Assembly: GCF_001458395.1 (NCBI RefSeq)
Contig: NZ_CYSR01000030.1
Coordinates: forward strand, 186,001 to 250,000
Length of the DNA: 64,000 nucleotides
Direction of reading: 5' to 3'
Origin: Leisingera aquaemixtae
GTDB lineage: Bacteria > Pseudomonadota > Alphaproteobacteria > Rhodobacterales > Rhodobacteraceae
Part shown: positions 20,014 to 30,193 of the stretch, in pieces
Layout of the letters: each line of letters opens with the position of its first letter
How positions within the stretch are numbered: the stretch's first letter is position 1
Translations under genes and position numbers: made by a program
The notes under the pieces: model-generated
Databases searched by the model: none
Seen by the model: only the letters and a program-made list of their open reading frames with translations
Told to the model about the DNA's origin: nothing

Positions 20014-21081
20014 ATGGCGGATCTTTTGACCATGAAAAATAAAATTAGCGGTGACAAGCAAAAGGCGCTCGACAGCGCGCTTGCCCAGATTGAGCGGCAG
20101 TTCGGCAAGGGCTCCATCATGAAGCTCGGCGATGGCACGGCCCTGCAGGAGATCGAGGCCAGCTCGACCGGCTCCCTGGGGTTGGACATCGCGCTGGGGA
20201 TCGGCGGCCTGCCGATGGGCCGGATCATTGAAATCTACGGCCCCGAAAGCTCGGGCAAGACCACGCTGACGCTGCACTGCATTGCAGAACAGCAGAAGAA
20301 AGGCGGCGTCTGTGCCTTTGTCGACGCGGAACATGCGCTGGACCCGCAGTATGCGGCCAAGCTGGGCGTCGATCTGGATGAGCTGCTGATCTCCCAGCCC
20401 GACACCGGTGAACAGGCGCTGGAAATCACCGATACGCTGGTGCGCTCCGGCGCGGTCAACATGGTGATCGTCGACTCGGTGGCGGCACTGACCCCGAAGT
20501 CGGAGCTTGAGGGCGACATGGGCGACAGCAGCGTCGGCGTGCAGGCCCGCCTGATGAGCCAGGCGATGCGCAAGCTGACCGGCTCCATCAGCCGCTCCAA
20601 ATGCATGGTGATCTTCATCAACCAGATCCGGATGAAGATCGGCGTGATGTTCGGCAGCCCGGAAACCACCACCGGCGGCAACGCGCTGAAATTCTATTCC
20701 TCCGTCCGTCTGGACATCCGCCGCATCGGCGCGATCAAGGACCGGGACGAGGTGGTCGGCAACTCCACCCGTGTCAAGGTCGTCAAGAACAAGGTGGCGC
20801 CGCCGTTCAAGCAGGTGGAATTCGACATCATGTACGGCGAGGGCATCTCCAAGATGGGCGAGCTGCTGGACCTGGGCGTGGCGGCCGGTGTCGTCAACAA
20901 GTCCGGCGCCTGGTTCTCCTACGGGGATGAGCGCATCGGGCAGGGGCGCGAGAACGCGAAGGTGTTCCTGCGCGAAAACCCCGCCATTGCCTATGACATC
21001 GAGGACAAGATCCGCGCCTCGCACGGGCTGGAATTCGAACGCCCGGATCTGGACGGCGCCGACGATATCCTTGAGGCCTAA
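20014..21081 (+). CDS. recA: Recombinase RecA
   Basis: A 355-residue ATP-dependent strand-exchange protein; its filament also triggers LexA self-cleavage and so its own induction. Visible are the Walker A motif GPESSGKT at 76-83, [14 protein letters not shown] (Walker B), the DNA-binding loop 2 region around [21 protein letters not shown], and an acidic C-terminal tail. Length matches the family. The ATG at 20014 is preceded by AAGGG; an upstream ATG-free extension to 19987 lies in the leader. It is preceded by a promoter with an SOS box and followed by an intrinsic terminator. Confidence 0.98.
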   Translation: MADLLTMKNKISGDKQKALDSALAQIERQFGKGSIMKLGDGTALQEIEASSTGSLGLDIALGIGGLPMGRIIEIYGPESSGKTTLTLHCIAEQQKKGGVCAFVDAEHALDPQYAAKLGVDLDELLISQPDTGEQALEITDTLVRSGAVNMVIVDSVAALTPKSELEGDMGDSSVGVQARLMSQAMRKLTGSISRSKCMVIFINQIRMKIGVMFGSPETTTGGNALKFYSSVRLDIRRIGAIKDRDEVVGNSTRVKVVKNKVAPPFKQVEFDIMYGEGISKMGELLDLGVAAGVVNKSGAWFSYGDERIGQGRENAKVFLRENPAIAYDIEDKIRASHGLEFERPDLDGADDILEA

Positions 21082-21116
21082 GCGCCGGATAATCTGATCA
21101 AATCTGAGGATCACGG

Positions 21117-21143
21117 GGGCGCGGCGCAGGCTGCGCCCTTTTT
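21117..21143 (+). terminator. recA terminator
   Basis: GGCGCA and TGCGCC pair around a GGC loop (21123-21137) and are followed by C and five Ts, 40 bases after the recA stop. Confidence 0.75.
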
Positions 21144-21238
21144 CATCGGTGCCGCCGCTTCCCGCTGTAGACAGTGCCCCGGCAGGCGGGTAAACCTGCC
21201 CGGAACGCTTGTTTTTAAGCCCGCAAGAGATCCCGCAT

Positions 21239-23890
21239 ATGCCGACGCTCAACGATATCCGCTCTACCTTCCTGACCTACTTTGCCAAACAGGGGCACGA
21301 GGTTGTCGACTCCAGCCCGCTGGTGCCGCGCAACGACCCCACGTTGATGTTCACCAACTCCGGCATGGTGCAGTTCAAAAACTGCTTCACCGGGGTGGAA
21401 ACCCGCGAGTACAAGCGCGCGACGTCGTCGCAGAAATGCGTCCGGGCCGGCGGCAAGCACAACGACCTCGACAACGTGGGCTATACCGCGCGCCACCACA
21501 CGTTTTTTGAGATGCTCGGCAACTTCTCCTTTGGCGACTACTTCAAGGAAGAGGCGATCCCCTTTGCCTGGGAGCTGATCACCAAGGAATTCGATATTCC
21601 GAAGGACCGGCTCTACACCACCGTCTATCACACCGATGACGAAGCCTTTGAGATCTGGAAGAAAATGGGCGTGCCGGAGGAGCGGATCATCCGCATCGCG
21701 ACCTCCGACAACTTCTGGCAGATGGGCGACACCGGCCCCTGCGGCCCCTGCACCGAGATCTTCTATGACCACGGCGACCACATCTGGGGCGGCCCTCCGG
21801 GCTCGCCGGAGGAAGACGGCGACCGCTTCATCGAGATCTGGAACCTCGTCTTCATGCAGAACGAGAGGTTCGCGGACGGCACGATGGTCGATCTGGACAT
21901 GCAGTCCATCGACACCGGCATGGGGCTGGAGCGGATTGCGGCGCTGCTGCAGGGCACCCACGACAACTATGAAACCGATCTGTTCAAGGCCCTGATCGAG
22001 GCGTCCGCGAACGTCACGAACACCGACCCGTTCGGCGATCAGAATGTGCATCACCGGGTGATCGCCGATCACCTGCGGTCGTGTTCCTTCCTGATCGCCG
22101 AGGGCGTGCTGCCCTCGAACGAAGGCCGCGGCTATGTTCTGCGCCGGATCATGCGCCGCGCGATGCGCCATGCCTCGCTGCTGGGCGCCACCGATCCGGT
22201 GATGCACAAGCTGGTGCCGTCGCTGGTGCAGAAGATGGGCGCCGCCTATCCGGAGCTTGGCCAGGGCCAGGCGCTGATCGAAGAGACCTTCGAGCAGGAG
22301 GAAACCCGTTTCCTGCGCACGCTGGACCGCGGCCTGAAACTGCTGGATGAAGCCTCTGCCGATCTGAGCAAGGGCGACGTCTTGCCGGGCGAGACAGCGT
22401 TCAAACTCTATGACACTTACGGCTTCCCGCTCGACCTGACCCAGGACGCCCTGCGCGCCAAGGAGATCGAGGTCGACACAGACGGCTTTGACGCCGCGAT
22501 GAAGGCGCAGAAGGAGCAATCCCGCGCTGGCGGCATCGGGCTGGGCGAAGCGGCGGATGTGAAGGTCTACTTCGATATTGTCGACGCGGCCGGCACCACC
22601 GACTTCCTGGGCTATGAGACTGAAAAGGCCGAGGGCCAGATCGTCGCCATCGTCAAGGACGGGGCGCAGCTGCAATCCGCTGCCAAGGGCGACACGGTTC
22701 AGATCATCCTGAACCAGACGCCGTTTTATGGCGAAAGCGGCGGCCAGGTGGGCGACAGCGGTGTGCTGACCGTTGAGGGCGGCGCGGCCCGCATCACGGA
22801 CACCAAGAAGGTGGAGGGTCTATTCCTGCACATTGCCGAAGTGACCGAGGGCAAGGTTGCCGTCGGGCAGGGCGCGGCGATGGAAGTGGACCACGACCGC
22901 CGCAGCAAGATCCGGGCCAACCACTCGGCCACTCACCTGCTGCACGAGGCGCTGCGCAACGCGCTGGGGGATCATGTAGCGCAGAAGGGGTCGCTTAATG
23001 CGGCGGACCGGCTGCGGTTCGACTTCAGCCACAACAAGGCGATGAACGCGGAGGAACTGGCCAAGGTCGGCGCGGAGGTGAATGATTTCATCCGCCAGAA
23101 CACGCCGGTCTCCACCCGGATCATGACCCCGGATGATGCGCGCGAGCTGGGCGCTCAGGCGCTGTTCGGCGAGAAATACGGTGACGAGGTCCGCGTTGTC
23201 TCCATGGGCCGCGCAGCCACAGGCAAGGGCCATGACGGCGACACCTATTCGATCGAGCTGTGCGGCGGCACCCATGTGAAGCAGACCGGCGACATCGGCA
23301 CCTTTGTCATTCTGGGCGACAGCGCGTCCTCTGCCGGCGTGCGCCGGATCGAGGCGCTGACCGGTGCGGCGGCGGTGGAGCATCTGGAGCGCGAAGCGGG
23401 CCGGATGTCTGAGGTTGCAGCGGCCCTGAAGGCGCAGCCTGCGGAGGTTCTGGACCGTCTCAAGGCGATGATGGATGAGCGCAAAGCGCTGCAGAACGAG
23501 ATTTCCAACCTCAAGCAGCAGATCGCCATGGGCGGCGGCTCCGGCGGCGGCGCCGAGGCCAAGGACGTGAATGGCAAGAAGTTCCTGGCCCAGGCGCTCA
23601 AGGGCGTGTCCGGCAAGGACCTGCGCGGCCTGATCGACAAGCACAAGCAGAACATCGGCTCCGGCGTGATCCTGCTGATCGCCGAAGAAGACGGCAAGGT
23701 GGCCGTGGCCGCTGGCGTGACCGACGATCTGACCGGTGAAGTCTCTGCCGTGGACGTGCTGAAGGCCGCGGTTCCGGCCGTGGGCGGCAAGGGCGGCGGC
23801 GGCCGTCCGGATATGGCCCAGGGCGGCGGCAAGGACTTCTCCGGTGCCGAGGAGGCGATCAAGGCCGCGGAGGCCGTGCTGGCGGGCTGA
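21239..23890 (+). CDS. alaS: Alanyl-tRNA synthetase
   Basis: An 883-residue class II synthetase that charges tRNA-Ala. The N-terminal catalytic domain begins [15 protein letters not shown] and contains [11 protein letters not shown] and [13 protein letters not shown]-like motif 3 sequence ([13 protein letters not shown]). The editing domain, which hydrolyses mischarged Ser/Gly-tRNA-Ala, has the zinc ligands in [12 protein letters not shown] and CGGTH. The C-terminal C-Ala/DHHA1 region has a glycine-rich stretch ([12 protein letters not shown]) and ends in [23 protein letters not shown] lies upstream of the ATG at 21239. Length is typical. Confidence 0.97.
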   Translation: MPTLNDIRSTFLTYFAKQGHEVVDSSPLVPRNDPTLMFTNSGMVQFKNCFTGVETREYKRATSSQKCVRAGGKHNDLDNVGYTARHHTFFEMLGNFSFGDYFKEEAIPFAWELITKEFDIPKDRLYTTVYHTDDEAFEIWKKMGVPEERIIRIATSDNFWQMGDTGPCGPCTEIFYDHGDHIWGGPPGSPEEDGDRFIEIWNLVFMQNERFADGTMVDLDMQSIDTGMGLERIAALLQGTHDNYETDLFKALIEASANVTNTDPFGDQNVHHRVIADHLRSCSFLIAEGVLPSNEGRGYVLRRIMRRAMRHASLLGATDPVMHKLVPSLVQKMGAAYPELGQGQALIEETFEQEETRFLRTLDRGLKLLDEASADLSKGDVLPGETAFKLYDTYGFPLDLTQDALRAKEIEVDTDGFDAAMKAQKEQSRAGGIGLGEAADVKVYFDIVDAAGTTDFLGYETEKAEGQIVAIVKDGAQLQSAAKGDTVQIILNQTPFYGESGGQVGDSGVLTVEGGAARITDTKKVEGLFLHIAEVTEGKVAVGQGAAMEVDHDRRSKIRANHSATHLLHEALRNALGDHVAQKGSLNAADRLRFDFSHNKAMNAEELAKVGAEVNDFIRQNTPVSTRIMTPDDARELGAQALFGEKYGDEVRVVSMGRAATGKGHDGDTYSIELCGGTHVKQTGDIGTFVILGDSASSAGVRRIEALTGAAAVEHLEREAGRMSEVAAALKAQPAEVLDRLKAMMDERKALQNEISNLKQQIAMGGGSGGGAEAKDVNGKKFLAQALKGVSGKDLRGLIDKHKQNIGSGVILLIAEEDGKVAVAAGVTDDLTGEVSAVDVLKAAVPAVGGKGGGGRPDMAQGGGKDFSGAEEAIKAAEAVLAG

Positions 23891-23968
23891 CCATTTGGTC
23901 AAAAAACACTTGGTCTTTCCGGCGAACGGCCTAAGCTGCCGGAAAGATCATCAACCTGGGAGGCTCCG

Positions 23969-24256
23969 ATGCCCGCGCTTTGGATTGCACATGTGACTGT
24001 CACCGACGCCGATGCCTATGGCAAATATGCCGAACTGGCAGGCCCGGCCATCGCCAAGCATGGCGGCGAGTTCATTGCCCGCGGCGGCCGCTTCGTGCAG
24101 CTGGAGGGCAAGGAGCGCCCGCGCAACGTCGTTGCCAAATTTCCCAGCGTTGAAGCGGCGGTCGACTGCTATCAAAGTGCCGAATACCAGGAGGCGCTGG
24201 ATCATGCGCGCGGTGCTTCGGAGCGCGAGCTGATGGTGGTGGAAACCTCCGAGTAA
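23969..24256 (+). CDS. DUF1330 family protein
   Basis: A 95-residue cytosolic protein of the DUF1330 family, a ferredoxin-like (dimeric alpha-beta barrel) fold. It begins MPALWIAHVTVTDADAYGKY and shows the family signatures GGEFIARGGRFVQLEG and YQSAEYQEALDHARG. The biochemical role of the family is unknown. GGGAGG precedes the ATG. Its stop codon TAA shares its last base with the ATG of the MOSC gene, so both are probably co-translated. Confidence 0.88.
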   Translation: MPALWIAHVTVTDADAYGKYAELAGPAIAKHGGEFIARGGRFVQLEGKERPRNVVAKFPSVEAAVDCYQSAEYQEALDHARGASERELMVVETSE

Positions 24257-24738
24257 TGGTCACCGCCTTTGCGGAGATGCTGAAATGCCATGCGGCCCCG
24301 GGCCGGGTGGCATGGATTGGGCTGCGTCCCGGGCGGCGGGAAGACGTTCAGATGCCCGGCAGCGCCGAAGTGTCCCCGGATGGCTTGGCCGGCGATCATG
24401 CCAAGGCTGGTAAACGCGCCGTGACCCTGATCCAGGCGGAACATTTGCCGGTTATCGCGGCCCTTGCCGGCATGGACGTGGTGAAGCCGGAGCAGTTGCG
24501 GCGAAACCTTGTGATTTCAGGCATCAACCTTGCAGCGCTGCGCAAAGCGGCACTGCGGGTTGGCAATGCGGTGCTGCAGGTCACCGGGCCTTGTCCGCCA
24601 TGTTCGAGGATGGAGGAAGTGCTGGGCCGCGGCGGATACAACGCGATGCGCGGGCATGGCGGCTGGTACGCAGAAGTGCTGCAACCGGGCAGGGCCGTCT
24701 TGGGCGACAGCGTTACGCTTCTGGCAGACGCAGAATGA
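24256..24738 (+). CDS. MOSC domain protein
   Basis: A 160-residue stand-alone MOSC domain (molybdenum cofactor sulfurase C-terminal domain). The conserved cysteine that is thought to carry a persulfide or to bind the cofactor is in TGPCPPCSRMEE; other family features are DGLAGDHAKAG and RRNLVISGINL. Members include YiiM-like enzymes that use molybdenum cofactor to reduce N-hydroxylated compounds, but the substrate here is unknown. The start overlaps the preceding DUF1330 stop by one base. A strong terminator follows 2 bases after the stop. Confidence 0.88.
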   Translation: MVTAFAEMLKCHAAPGRVAWIGLRPGRREDVQMPGSAEVSPDGLAGDHAKAGKRAVTLIQAEHLPVIAALAGMDVVKPEQLRRNLVISGINLAALRKAALRVGNAVLQVTGPCPPCSRMEEVLGRGGYNAMRGHGGWYAEVLQPGRAVLGDSVTLLADAE

Positions 24739-24740
24739 AA

Positions 24741-24770
24741 AACGGCGGCAGATCTCTCTGCCGCCGTTTT
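24741..24770. terminator. Bidirectional terminator between MOSC gene and typA
   Basis: AACGGCGGCAGA and TCTGCCGCCGTT form a perfect 12-bp stem with a TCTC loop, followed by TT on the plus strand and preceded by AAAA (Ts on the minus strand). It serves both convergent genes. Confidence 0.85.
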
Positions 24771-24778
24771 CATGTTCG

Positions 24779-26599
24779 TCAGGCGCTTGCCTTGGCCATC
24801 CGCTTGCGTTCATGCGGGTCCAGGTAGCGCTTGCGCAGGCGCACGCTGTTCGGCGTCACCTCGACCAACTCATCGTCGTTGATGTACGCGATGGCCTCTT
24901 CAAGCGACAGCGTCATCGGAGTGGTCAGGCGGACCGCGTCGTCGGTGCCAGAGGCCCGCACGTTGGTCAGTTTCTTGCCTTTCAGCGGGTTCACTTCCAG
25001 GTCGTTGTCGCGCGAATGCTCACCGATGATCATGCCGGTGTAGATGTCTGCCTGGGCGCCGATCATCATCTTGCCGCGCTCTTCCAGGTTCCACAGCGCG
25101 TACGCCACCGACTGGCCGTTCTCCATCGAGATCAGCACGCCGGCGCGGCGGCCCGGGATGGCGCCCTTGTGCGGTGCCCAGCCGTGGAACACGCGGTTCA
25201 GCACGCCGGTGCCGCGGGTGTCGGTCAGGAACTCGCCGTGATAGCCGATGAGGCCGCGCGAGGGGACATGGGCGATGATGCGGGTCTTGCCTGCGCCTGC
25301 GGGCTTCATCTCGACCAGTTCACCCTTGCGGGCGCCGGTCAGCTTTTCGATCACCGCGCCGGAGTATTCGTCGTCCACGTCAATGGTGGCTTCCTCGATC
25401 GGCTCCATGCGGACGCCGTCGACTTCCTTCATGATCACCTGCGGGCGGGAGATCGACAGCTCGAAGCCTTCGCGGCGCATGTTCTCGATCAGAACGCCCA
25501 TCTGCAGTTCGCCGCGGCCGGAAACCTCGAACGCCTCACCGCCGGGGGTGTCCTGGATCTTGATGGCGACGTTGCTTTCGGCCTCTTTCATCAGGCGGTC
25601 GCGGATGACGCGGGACTGCACCTTCTTGCCGTCGCGGCCCGCCAGCGGGCTGTCGTTGATGCCGAAGGTCACGGTGATGGTCGGCGGGTCGATCGGCTGC
25701 GCATCCAGCGGTTCATCCACGGCGAGTGCGCAGATGGTGTCTGCCACGGTGGCCTTGGACATGCCGGCGATGGAGACGATGTCGCCTGCCTGGGCTTCTT
25801 CGATGTCCTGCTGGGCCAGGCCGCGGAAGGCCTGAATTCGGGTCACGCGGAACTGTTCGATCTTCTGGCCGATGCGGGAAATCGCCTGCACGGTGGCGCC
25901 GACCTTGAGCTTGCCGGACTCAACCCGGCCGGTCAGCAGGCGGCCTACGAAGGGGTCGCTGCCCAGGGTGGTGGCCAGCATCCGGAAATCTTCGTCCTGG
26001 CGCTTGATCTGCTTGGGTTCCGGAACGTGGTTCACGATGAGGTTGAACAGCGCGTGCAGGTCCTTGCGCGGGCCGTCCAGTTCTGCATCGGCCCAGCCGG
26101 AGCGGCCGGAAGCATACATATGCGGGAAGTCCAGCTGGTCCTCGGTCGCGTCGAGCGAGGCAAACAGGTCAAAGCATTCGTCCAGCGCGCGGTCAGGCTC
26201 GGCGTCGGGCTTGTCGACCTTGTTCAGCACCACGATCGGGCGCAGGCCCAGGGCCAGCGCCTTGGAGGTCACGAATTTGGTCTGCGGCATCGGGCCTTCG
26301 GCGGCGTCCACCAGCAGCACCACGCCGTCGACCATCGACAGGATGCGCTCCACCTCGCCGCCGAAATCGGCGTGGCCGGGGGTGTCGACGATGTTGATGC
26401 GGGTGCCGTTCCACTCGACCGAGGTCGGTTTGGCAAAAATGGTGATGCCGCGCTCGCGCTCCAGATCGTTGCTGTCCATGGCGCGTTCCGCCACAGCTTG
26501 ATTTTCGCGGAAGGCGCCGGACTGTTTCAGCAGCTCGTCGACCAGGGTGGTTTTGCCGTGGTCAACGTGAGCAATGATTGCGATGTTGCGCATATCCAT
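24779..26599 (-). CDS. typA: Translational GTPase TypA/BipA
   Basis: A 606-residue ribosome-binding GTPase of the EF-G-like family, involved in 50S assembly and stress or low-temperature growth. The G1 motif AHVDHGKT is at residues 10-17, G2 is in ERGITI, G3 in DTPGHADF and G4 in LNKVDKPDA. The EF-Tu-like domain 2, domains III and V and the BipA-specific C-terminal domain ([18 protein letters not shown], ending [18 protein letters not shown]) follow. Length is standard. It is monocistronic by appearance, ending at the shared terminator. Confidence 0.97.
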   Translation of the reverse strand: MDMRNIAIIAHVDHGKTTLVDELLKQSGAFRENQAVAERAMDSNDLERERGITIFAKPTSVEWNGTRINIVDTPGHADFGGEVERILSMVDGVVLLVDAAEGPMPQTKFVTSKALALGLRPIVVLNKVDKPDAEPDRALDECFDLFASLDATEDQLDFPHMYASGRSGWADAELDGPRKDLHALFNLIVNHVPEPKQIKRQDEDFRMLATTLGSDPFVGRLLTGRVESGKLKVGATVQAISRIGQKIEQFRVTRIQAFRGLAQQDIEEAQAGDIVSIAGMSKATVADTICALAVDEPLDAQPIDPPTITVTFGINDSPLAGRDGKKVQSRVIRDRLMKEAESNVAIKIQDTPGGEAFEVSGRGELQMGVLIENMRREGFELSISRPQVIMKEVDGVRMEPIEEATIDVDDEYSGAVIEKLTGARKGELVEMKPAGAGKTRIIAHVPSRGLIGYHGEFLTDTRGTGVLNRVFHGWAPHKGAIPGRRAGVLISMENGQSVAYALWNLEERGKMMIGAQADIYTGMIIGEHSRDNDLEVNPLKGKKLTNVRASGTDDAVRLTTPMTLSLEEAIAYINDDELVEVTPNSVRLRKRYLDPHERKRMAKASA

Positions 26600-26693
26600 G
26601 ACGTTCGCCTTTGTAAGGAAGTTGGGCCGCGCATAGCCCGAACCCCGCGCAAAGGCCAGAGGAAAACAGCTATCCGGCGCCTTCTATAGCGGA

Positions 26694-27029
26694 TCAGTGG
26701 CCGGAGGACTTGGAAAACAGGTGGATGACGATGATGCCGGACATGATCAGCAGCATGCCGATCACCGCAGGCAGATCCAGTTTCTGGCCGAAGACGACGA
26801 AGGCGATCACCGCAATCAGCAGGATGCCGAGACCGGACCAGATGGCATAGACGACGCCCACCGGCATGAATTTGAGCGTCAGCCCCATCATGTAGAAGGA
26901 AAAGGCATAAGCCACCAGAACGATCAGCGACGGCCCCAGCCGGGAGAACTGCTGGCTGGCCTGCAGCGCCGTGGTGCCGATGGTTTCCGCCGCTACGGCG
27001 ATGATCAGGTAGAAATAGTGTACCGGCAT
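26694..27029 (-). CDS. emrE: SMR-family multidrug efflux protein (EmrE-like)
   Basis: A 111-residue inner-membrane protein with four transmembrane helices. The essential glutamate is E15 in AVAAETIGTTALQ, and the segments PVGVVYAIWSGLGILLI and FGQKLDLPAVIGMLLIMSG align closely with E. coli EmrE, which exchanges protons for quaternary cations. The dual-topology homodimer organisation is expected because no paired gene is next to it. Substrates may be quaternary ammonium compounds; a role with osmolytes such as betaines is possible for this family. It lies 94 bases downstream of typA on the opposite side of the typA start. Confidence 0.9.
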   Translation of the reverse strand: MPVHYFYLIIAVAAETIGTTALQASQQFSRLGPSLIVLVAYAFSFYMMGLTLKFMPVGVVYAIWSGLGILLIAVIAFVVFGQKLDLPAVIGMLLIMSGIIVIHLFSKSSGH

Positions 27030-27277
27030 TTCCGCCTCCGTTCTGCGCGCTCGCCCCCGCGGCGGCGGGCCTGTTTCCCCGCTACCGCATCCGCCGCGTT
27101 CAAGGAAGTCCCGATGCGTCGCCGGCTGCCGCTTTTCCGCCTGCTAAGGCGGTGAACAGGGGACTGTGCGCAGAAACACTGGACTGTGATTTGGGGATTT
27201 CTTAGGGGATTGTCCCAATAATTCAGTGGTCGCGAAAACACTGATCCGATTCCCAAATGAGAGCGGGGGACTGCCAC

Positions 27278-28060
27278 ATGTGCCGCTGGGCTGCCTATTC
27301 GGGGGCCGATGTGTTCCTGGAAGACATCATTTCAATACCCGCACATTCCCTGATTGCCCAAAGCCAGAAAGCGGCAGAATGCAAGACGGCAACCAATGGC
27401 GACGGGTTCGGCATTGCCTGGTACGGCCAGCGCCCGGAGCCGGGCCTGTACCGTGATGTGTATCCGGCCTGGTCGGACTGCAATCTCCGGGCGCTGGTCC
27501 GGCAGGTCAAATCGGGGCTGTTCCTGGCGCATGTGCGCGCCTCGACGGGGTCGGCAACCAGCCGCAACAACTGCCATCCTTTCACCGCGGGCCGGTGGAG
27601 CTTCATGCACAACGGTCAGGTCGGCGGCTTTGAGAAGTTCCGCCGCCACGCCGACATGTGCATCCCGGATGAGCTTTATGAGCACCGCAAAGGGGCGACC
27701 GACAGCGAGGTGCTGTTCCTGCTCGCCTTGCAGCAAGGCCTTGATGCGGATCCGAAGACGGCGCTGGAGCGGGCGGTTGCGCGGATGGAGGCCTTGTCCC
27801 GCGCACGGGGCGCCACGCCGCATATGCGCCTGTCCGTGGCAATGTCGGATGGTGAGAGGCTGTATGCCGCGCGCTATTCCTCGGACAGCGTTGCGCCCTC
27901 GGTCTATTACCGCTGGAGCAGCAGCATGGGCGGCTGGGCGGTGGTGTCGGAACCGCTGGAACAGACCGGGGAAGCCTGGAACGAGCTGAAGCCGGGCGCC
28001 TTTCTGACACTGACCGGCGACGGAGCGGAAATCGAGCCTTTTCAACCGTTTCTGGAGTGA
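27278..28060 (+). CDS. Class II glutamine amidotransferase (YafJ/EgtC-like)
   Basis: A 260-residue stand-alone class II glutaminase domain. The start at 27278 gives MCRWAAYSG; cysteine 2 becomes the N-terminal nucleophile after methionine removal. NGDGFGIAWYG, AHVRASTG and FMHNGQVGGFEKF are typical of the fold. No second catalytic domain is fused. Relatives include EgtC (hercynyl-glutamyl-sulfoxide hydrolase) and YafJ, so it may cleave a gamma-glutamyl amide; ergothioneine genes are not adjacent, so the substrate stays open. GCGGGGGA precedes the start; a longer frame from 27257 would put residues before the catalytic cysteine and is rejected. Confidence 0.87.
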   Translation: MCRWAAYSGADVFLEDIISIPAHSLIAQSQKAAECKTATNGDGFGIAWYGQRPEPGLYRDVYPAWSDCNLRALVRQVKSGLFLAHVRASTGSATSRNNCHPFTAGRWSFMHNGQVGGFEKFRRHADMCIPDELYEHRKGATDSEVLFLLALQQGLDADPKTALERAVARMEALSRARGATPHMRLSVAMSDGERLYAARYSSDSVAPSVYYRWSSSMGGWAVVSEPLEQTGEAWNELKPGAFLTLTGDGAEIEPFQPFLE

Positions 28061-28084
28061 GGTTCAGCGGCCGGGCGGCTGGTG

Positions 28085-29254
28085 TTACAGACGCCCGGTC
28101 TCGCGGAACCAGGGTTCGATCGTTGCGCGCACATAGTCCCAAACGCCGGGCGTGCCGCGGCTGACCTTTTCGCCGACGCGGGCGTCAAGCTGCGGCAGGG
28201 TCACGTTGTAATCGACCCAACTGCCGCCGCCGTTCAGCAGGTTCAGCAGCACCGGCTGCACCCGGTCGATGGACTTGGCATAGACCGCATCTGCGCTGCC
28301 TGCGGCCTCGAACTCTTCCCAGATCGCGCGCATCGGCCCGCCCTGGTCCGCGGGCAGCAATCCGAACAGGCGGTCTGCGGCAGCCTGCTCCTCGGCGGCA
28401 AGCGCCGCAAGCGCGGCGGGATCCACAACCCCGTGAATCGGCGCATCGCCTGCGTCGATTTCCACCAGGTCATGCAGCAGCAGCATTTGCAGCACCCTGT
28501 CCACATCGGCGGTATCCGCGCCGTGTTCGGCCAGAACCCAGGCGTAAAGCATGATATGCCAGCTGTGCTCTGCCGAGTTTTCGTGCCGCGAGCCGTCACC
28601 CAGCCGGGAGGCGCGGGTGATCAGCTTCAGCTTGTCGGCTTCATTCAGGAAGGGCAGGCGGGCCGTCAGGCGGCTGCAGTCATATCCGGTGTCCTCACCC
28701 AGCAGCGCCAGCGCATGATGGAAGGCTTCCGGCAGGTCATGCTCCAGCGCGGCGGCGCGGCCGCCGATCAGGTTCTGGCGGACCACATCGACATGCCAGT
28801 CCAGGGGCTCTGCGCCGTACAGGGTCTGAAACACCGGCTGACAATGGTCCAGCCGCTTGGCAAACCGCGCATCCGGGCTTTGCGCCGCTTCGAACTCCTG
28901 CCACAGCGTCATGAATTCTGCGCCCTGATCCGCGGGCAGCAGGCCGAACAGCTGGTCTGCCGCAGCCAGCTCCGCCTGCGCCACTGCGTCCCAATCCACC
29001 GCGTCGGTGATCGGGTGGTCGCCTGCGTCGATCTCGACCAGATCATGCAGCAGCAGCATCCGGATGGCGCGGAAAACGTTCACCTCCGGCTCTGCGAAGG
29101 GCGCCAGCACCAGCGCGTACAGCGCCAGATGCCAGCTGTGCTCGGCTGAGTTTTCGCGGCGGCTGCAATCCAGGATCAGGTTCTGGCGTTCAACCCGGCG
29201 CAGCTTGTCAGCTTCCAGCAGGAAGGCGAATTGCGCGTGCAGCCGGACGCTCAT
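28085..29254 (-). CDS. Tandem HD-domain phosphohydrolase (two YfbR-like domains)
   Basis: A 389-residue protein made of two similar HD domains. Domain 1 (about 7-195) has metal ligands H39, H70, D71 and D136; domain 2 (about 198-389) has H230, H261, D262 and D330. Both carry ENSAEHSWH, the identical block MLLLHDLVEIDAGD, FGLLPADQG and a matching EFEAA segment. Single-domain relatives (YfbR, HDDC2) are dimeric 5'-deoxynucleotidases acting on deoxynucleoside monophosphates, so this may be a fused dimer with two active sites; that is inference. The start overlaps the stop of the preceding 80-residue gene (ATGA), which itself follows the hydrolase gene, so three genes form one operon. Confidence 0.88.
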   Translation of the reverse strand: MSVRLHAQFAFLLEADKLRRVERQNLILDCSRRENSAEHSWHLALYALVLAPFAEPEVNVFRAIRMLLLHDLVEIDAGDHPITDAVDWDAVAQAELAAADQLFGLLPADQGAEFMTLWQEFEAAQSPDARFAKRLDHCQPVFQTLYGAEPLDWHVDVVRQNLIGGRAAALEHDLPEAFHHALALLGEDTGYDCSRLTARLPFLNEADKLKLITRASRLGDGSRHENSAEHSWHIMLYAWVLAEHGADTADVDRVLQMLLLHDLVEIDAGDAPIHGVVDPAALAALAAEEQAAADRLFGLLPADQGGPMRAIWEEFEAAGSADAVYAKSIDRVQPVLLNLLNGGGSWVDYNVTLPQLDARVGEKVSRGTPGVWDYVRATIEPWFRETGRL

Positions 29255-29493
29255 GTCTCAGCCCTTGTTTCCAGCTGCGCTTGCAGCGCGGCGACTTTCT
29301 TATTGAGAAACTCGCGCGCCTTGCGTTCCGCCAGGCGCACGCGCATTTCCGTGAGGAACGCCTCTTCGAGCGACTGGGAGGCGGCGCCCAGCACCTGGCC
29401 CACCTCCACATAAAGCCTCTCCTCGCCGCTGGCGTCCTGAACTTTGAGCGTATCGACCGCCAGTTTTTGCGCCAGCGTCTCGATTGTGCTCAT
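29251..29493 (-). CDS. Small conserved-looking cytosolic protein of unknown function
   Basis: An 80-residue soluble protein starting MSTIETLAQKLAVDTLK, with a mostly helical C-terminal half (EEAFLTEMRVRLAERKAREFLNKKVAALQAQLE) that could form a coiled coil. There is no signal peptide and no cysteine. I do not recognise a named family. It is clearly translated as part of an operon: its start overlaps the hydrolase stop (TGATG) and its stop overlaps the HD-protein start (ATGA). Its role is unknown. Confidence 0.72.
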   Translation of the reverse strand: MSTIETLAQKLAVDTLKVQDASGEERLYVEVGQVLGAASQSLEEAFLTEMRVRLAERKAREFLNKKVAALQAQLETRAET

Positions 29494-30146
29494 CAGCGGG
29501 TGGTCTCCGTCAGGCGGCGCTTCACATAGTCGGTCACGGTGCCGATCATCGTGTCCATATACGGATCCTGGAAGAAGTGGTCCGCACCCTCGACCTCGGT
29601 ATGGGTGATGGTGATCCCCTTCTGCTCATGCAGCTTGCTGACCAGGTTGGCGGTATCGGCGGGCGGCGCCACGCGGTCGGCGGTGCCATTGATGATCAGG
29701 CCCGAAGACGGGCAGGGCGCCAGGAACGAGAAGTCGTACATGTTGGCCGGCGGGGCGACCGAGATGAAGCCGGTGATCTCGGGGCGGCGCATCAGCAGCT
29801 GCATACCGATCCACGCGCCGAAGGAGAAGCCCGCGACCCAGCAATGCTTGGAGTTGGTGTTCATCGACTGCAGGTAATCCAGAGCCGATGCCGCATCGGA
29901 CAGTTCGCCCACGCCCTGGTCGTATTCGCCCTGGCTGCGGCCGACGCCGCGGAAATTGAACCGCAGAACCGTGAAGCCCATGTTGTAGAACGCATAGTGG
30001 AGGTTGTAGACCACCTTGTTGTTCATGGTGCCGCCGAACTGCGGATGCGGGTGCAGCACGATGGCGATCGGGGCGTCTTTTTCTTTTTGCGGGTGATAGC
30101 GGCCTTCGAGGCGGCCTTCGGGTCCGGGAAAGATGACCTCGGGCAT
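29493..30146 (-). CDS. Alpha/beta hydrolase
   Basis: A 217-residue alpha/beta hydrolase of the dienelactone-hydrolase-like/UPF0227-like group. It shows an HPHPQFGGTMNN oxyanion region, RFNFRGVGRSQG, the nucleophile elbow GFSFGAW with S108, and a C-terminal GADHFFQ histidine. No signal peptide is present, so it acts in the cytosol. The substrate is unknown; this subgroup is often annotated as an esterase of unknown specificity. It is first in an operon with the 80-residue protein and the tandem HD protein. The gene is divergent from iscR, about 190 bases away. Confidence 0.87.
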   Translation of the reverse strand: MPEVIFPGPEGRLEGRYHPQKEKDAPIAIVLHPHPQFGGTMNNKVVYNLHYAFYNMGFTVLRFNFRGVGRSQGEYDQGVGELSDAASALDYLQSMNTNSKHCWVAGFSFGAWIGMQLLMRRPEITGFISVAPPANMYDFSFLAPCPSSGLIINGTADRVAPPADTANLVSKLHEQKGITITHTEVEGADHFFQDPYMDTMIGTVTDYVKRRLTETTR

Positions 30147-30193
30147 GGGCGGTTTAAATCCTAATCTCGTTTTCGGGTCTGCCGGCAGAATAC

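Noticed and set aside
24530-26689. 719-codon plus-strand frame opposite typA
   Set aside because: typA is certain on the minus strand; this frame is its antisense shadow and runs into the MOSC gene and a terminator.
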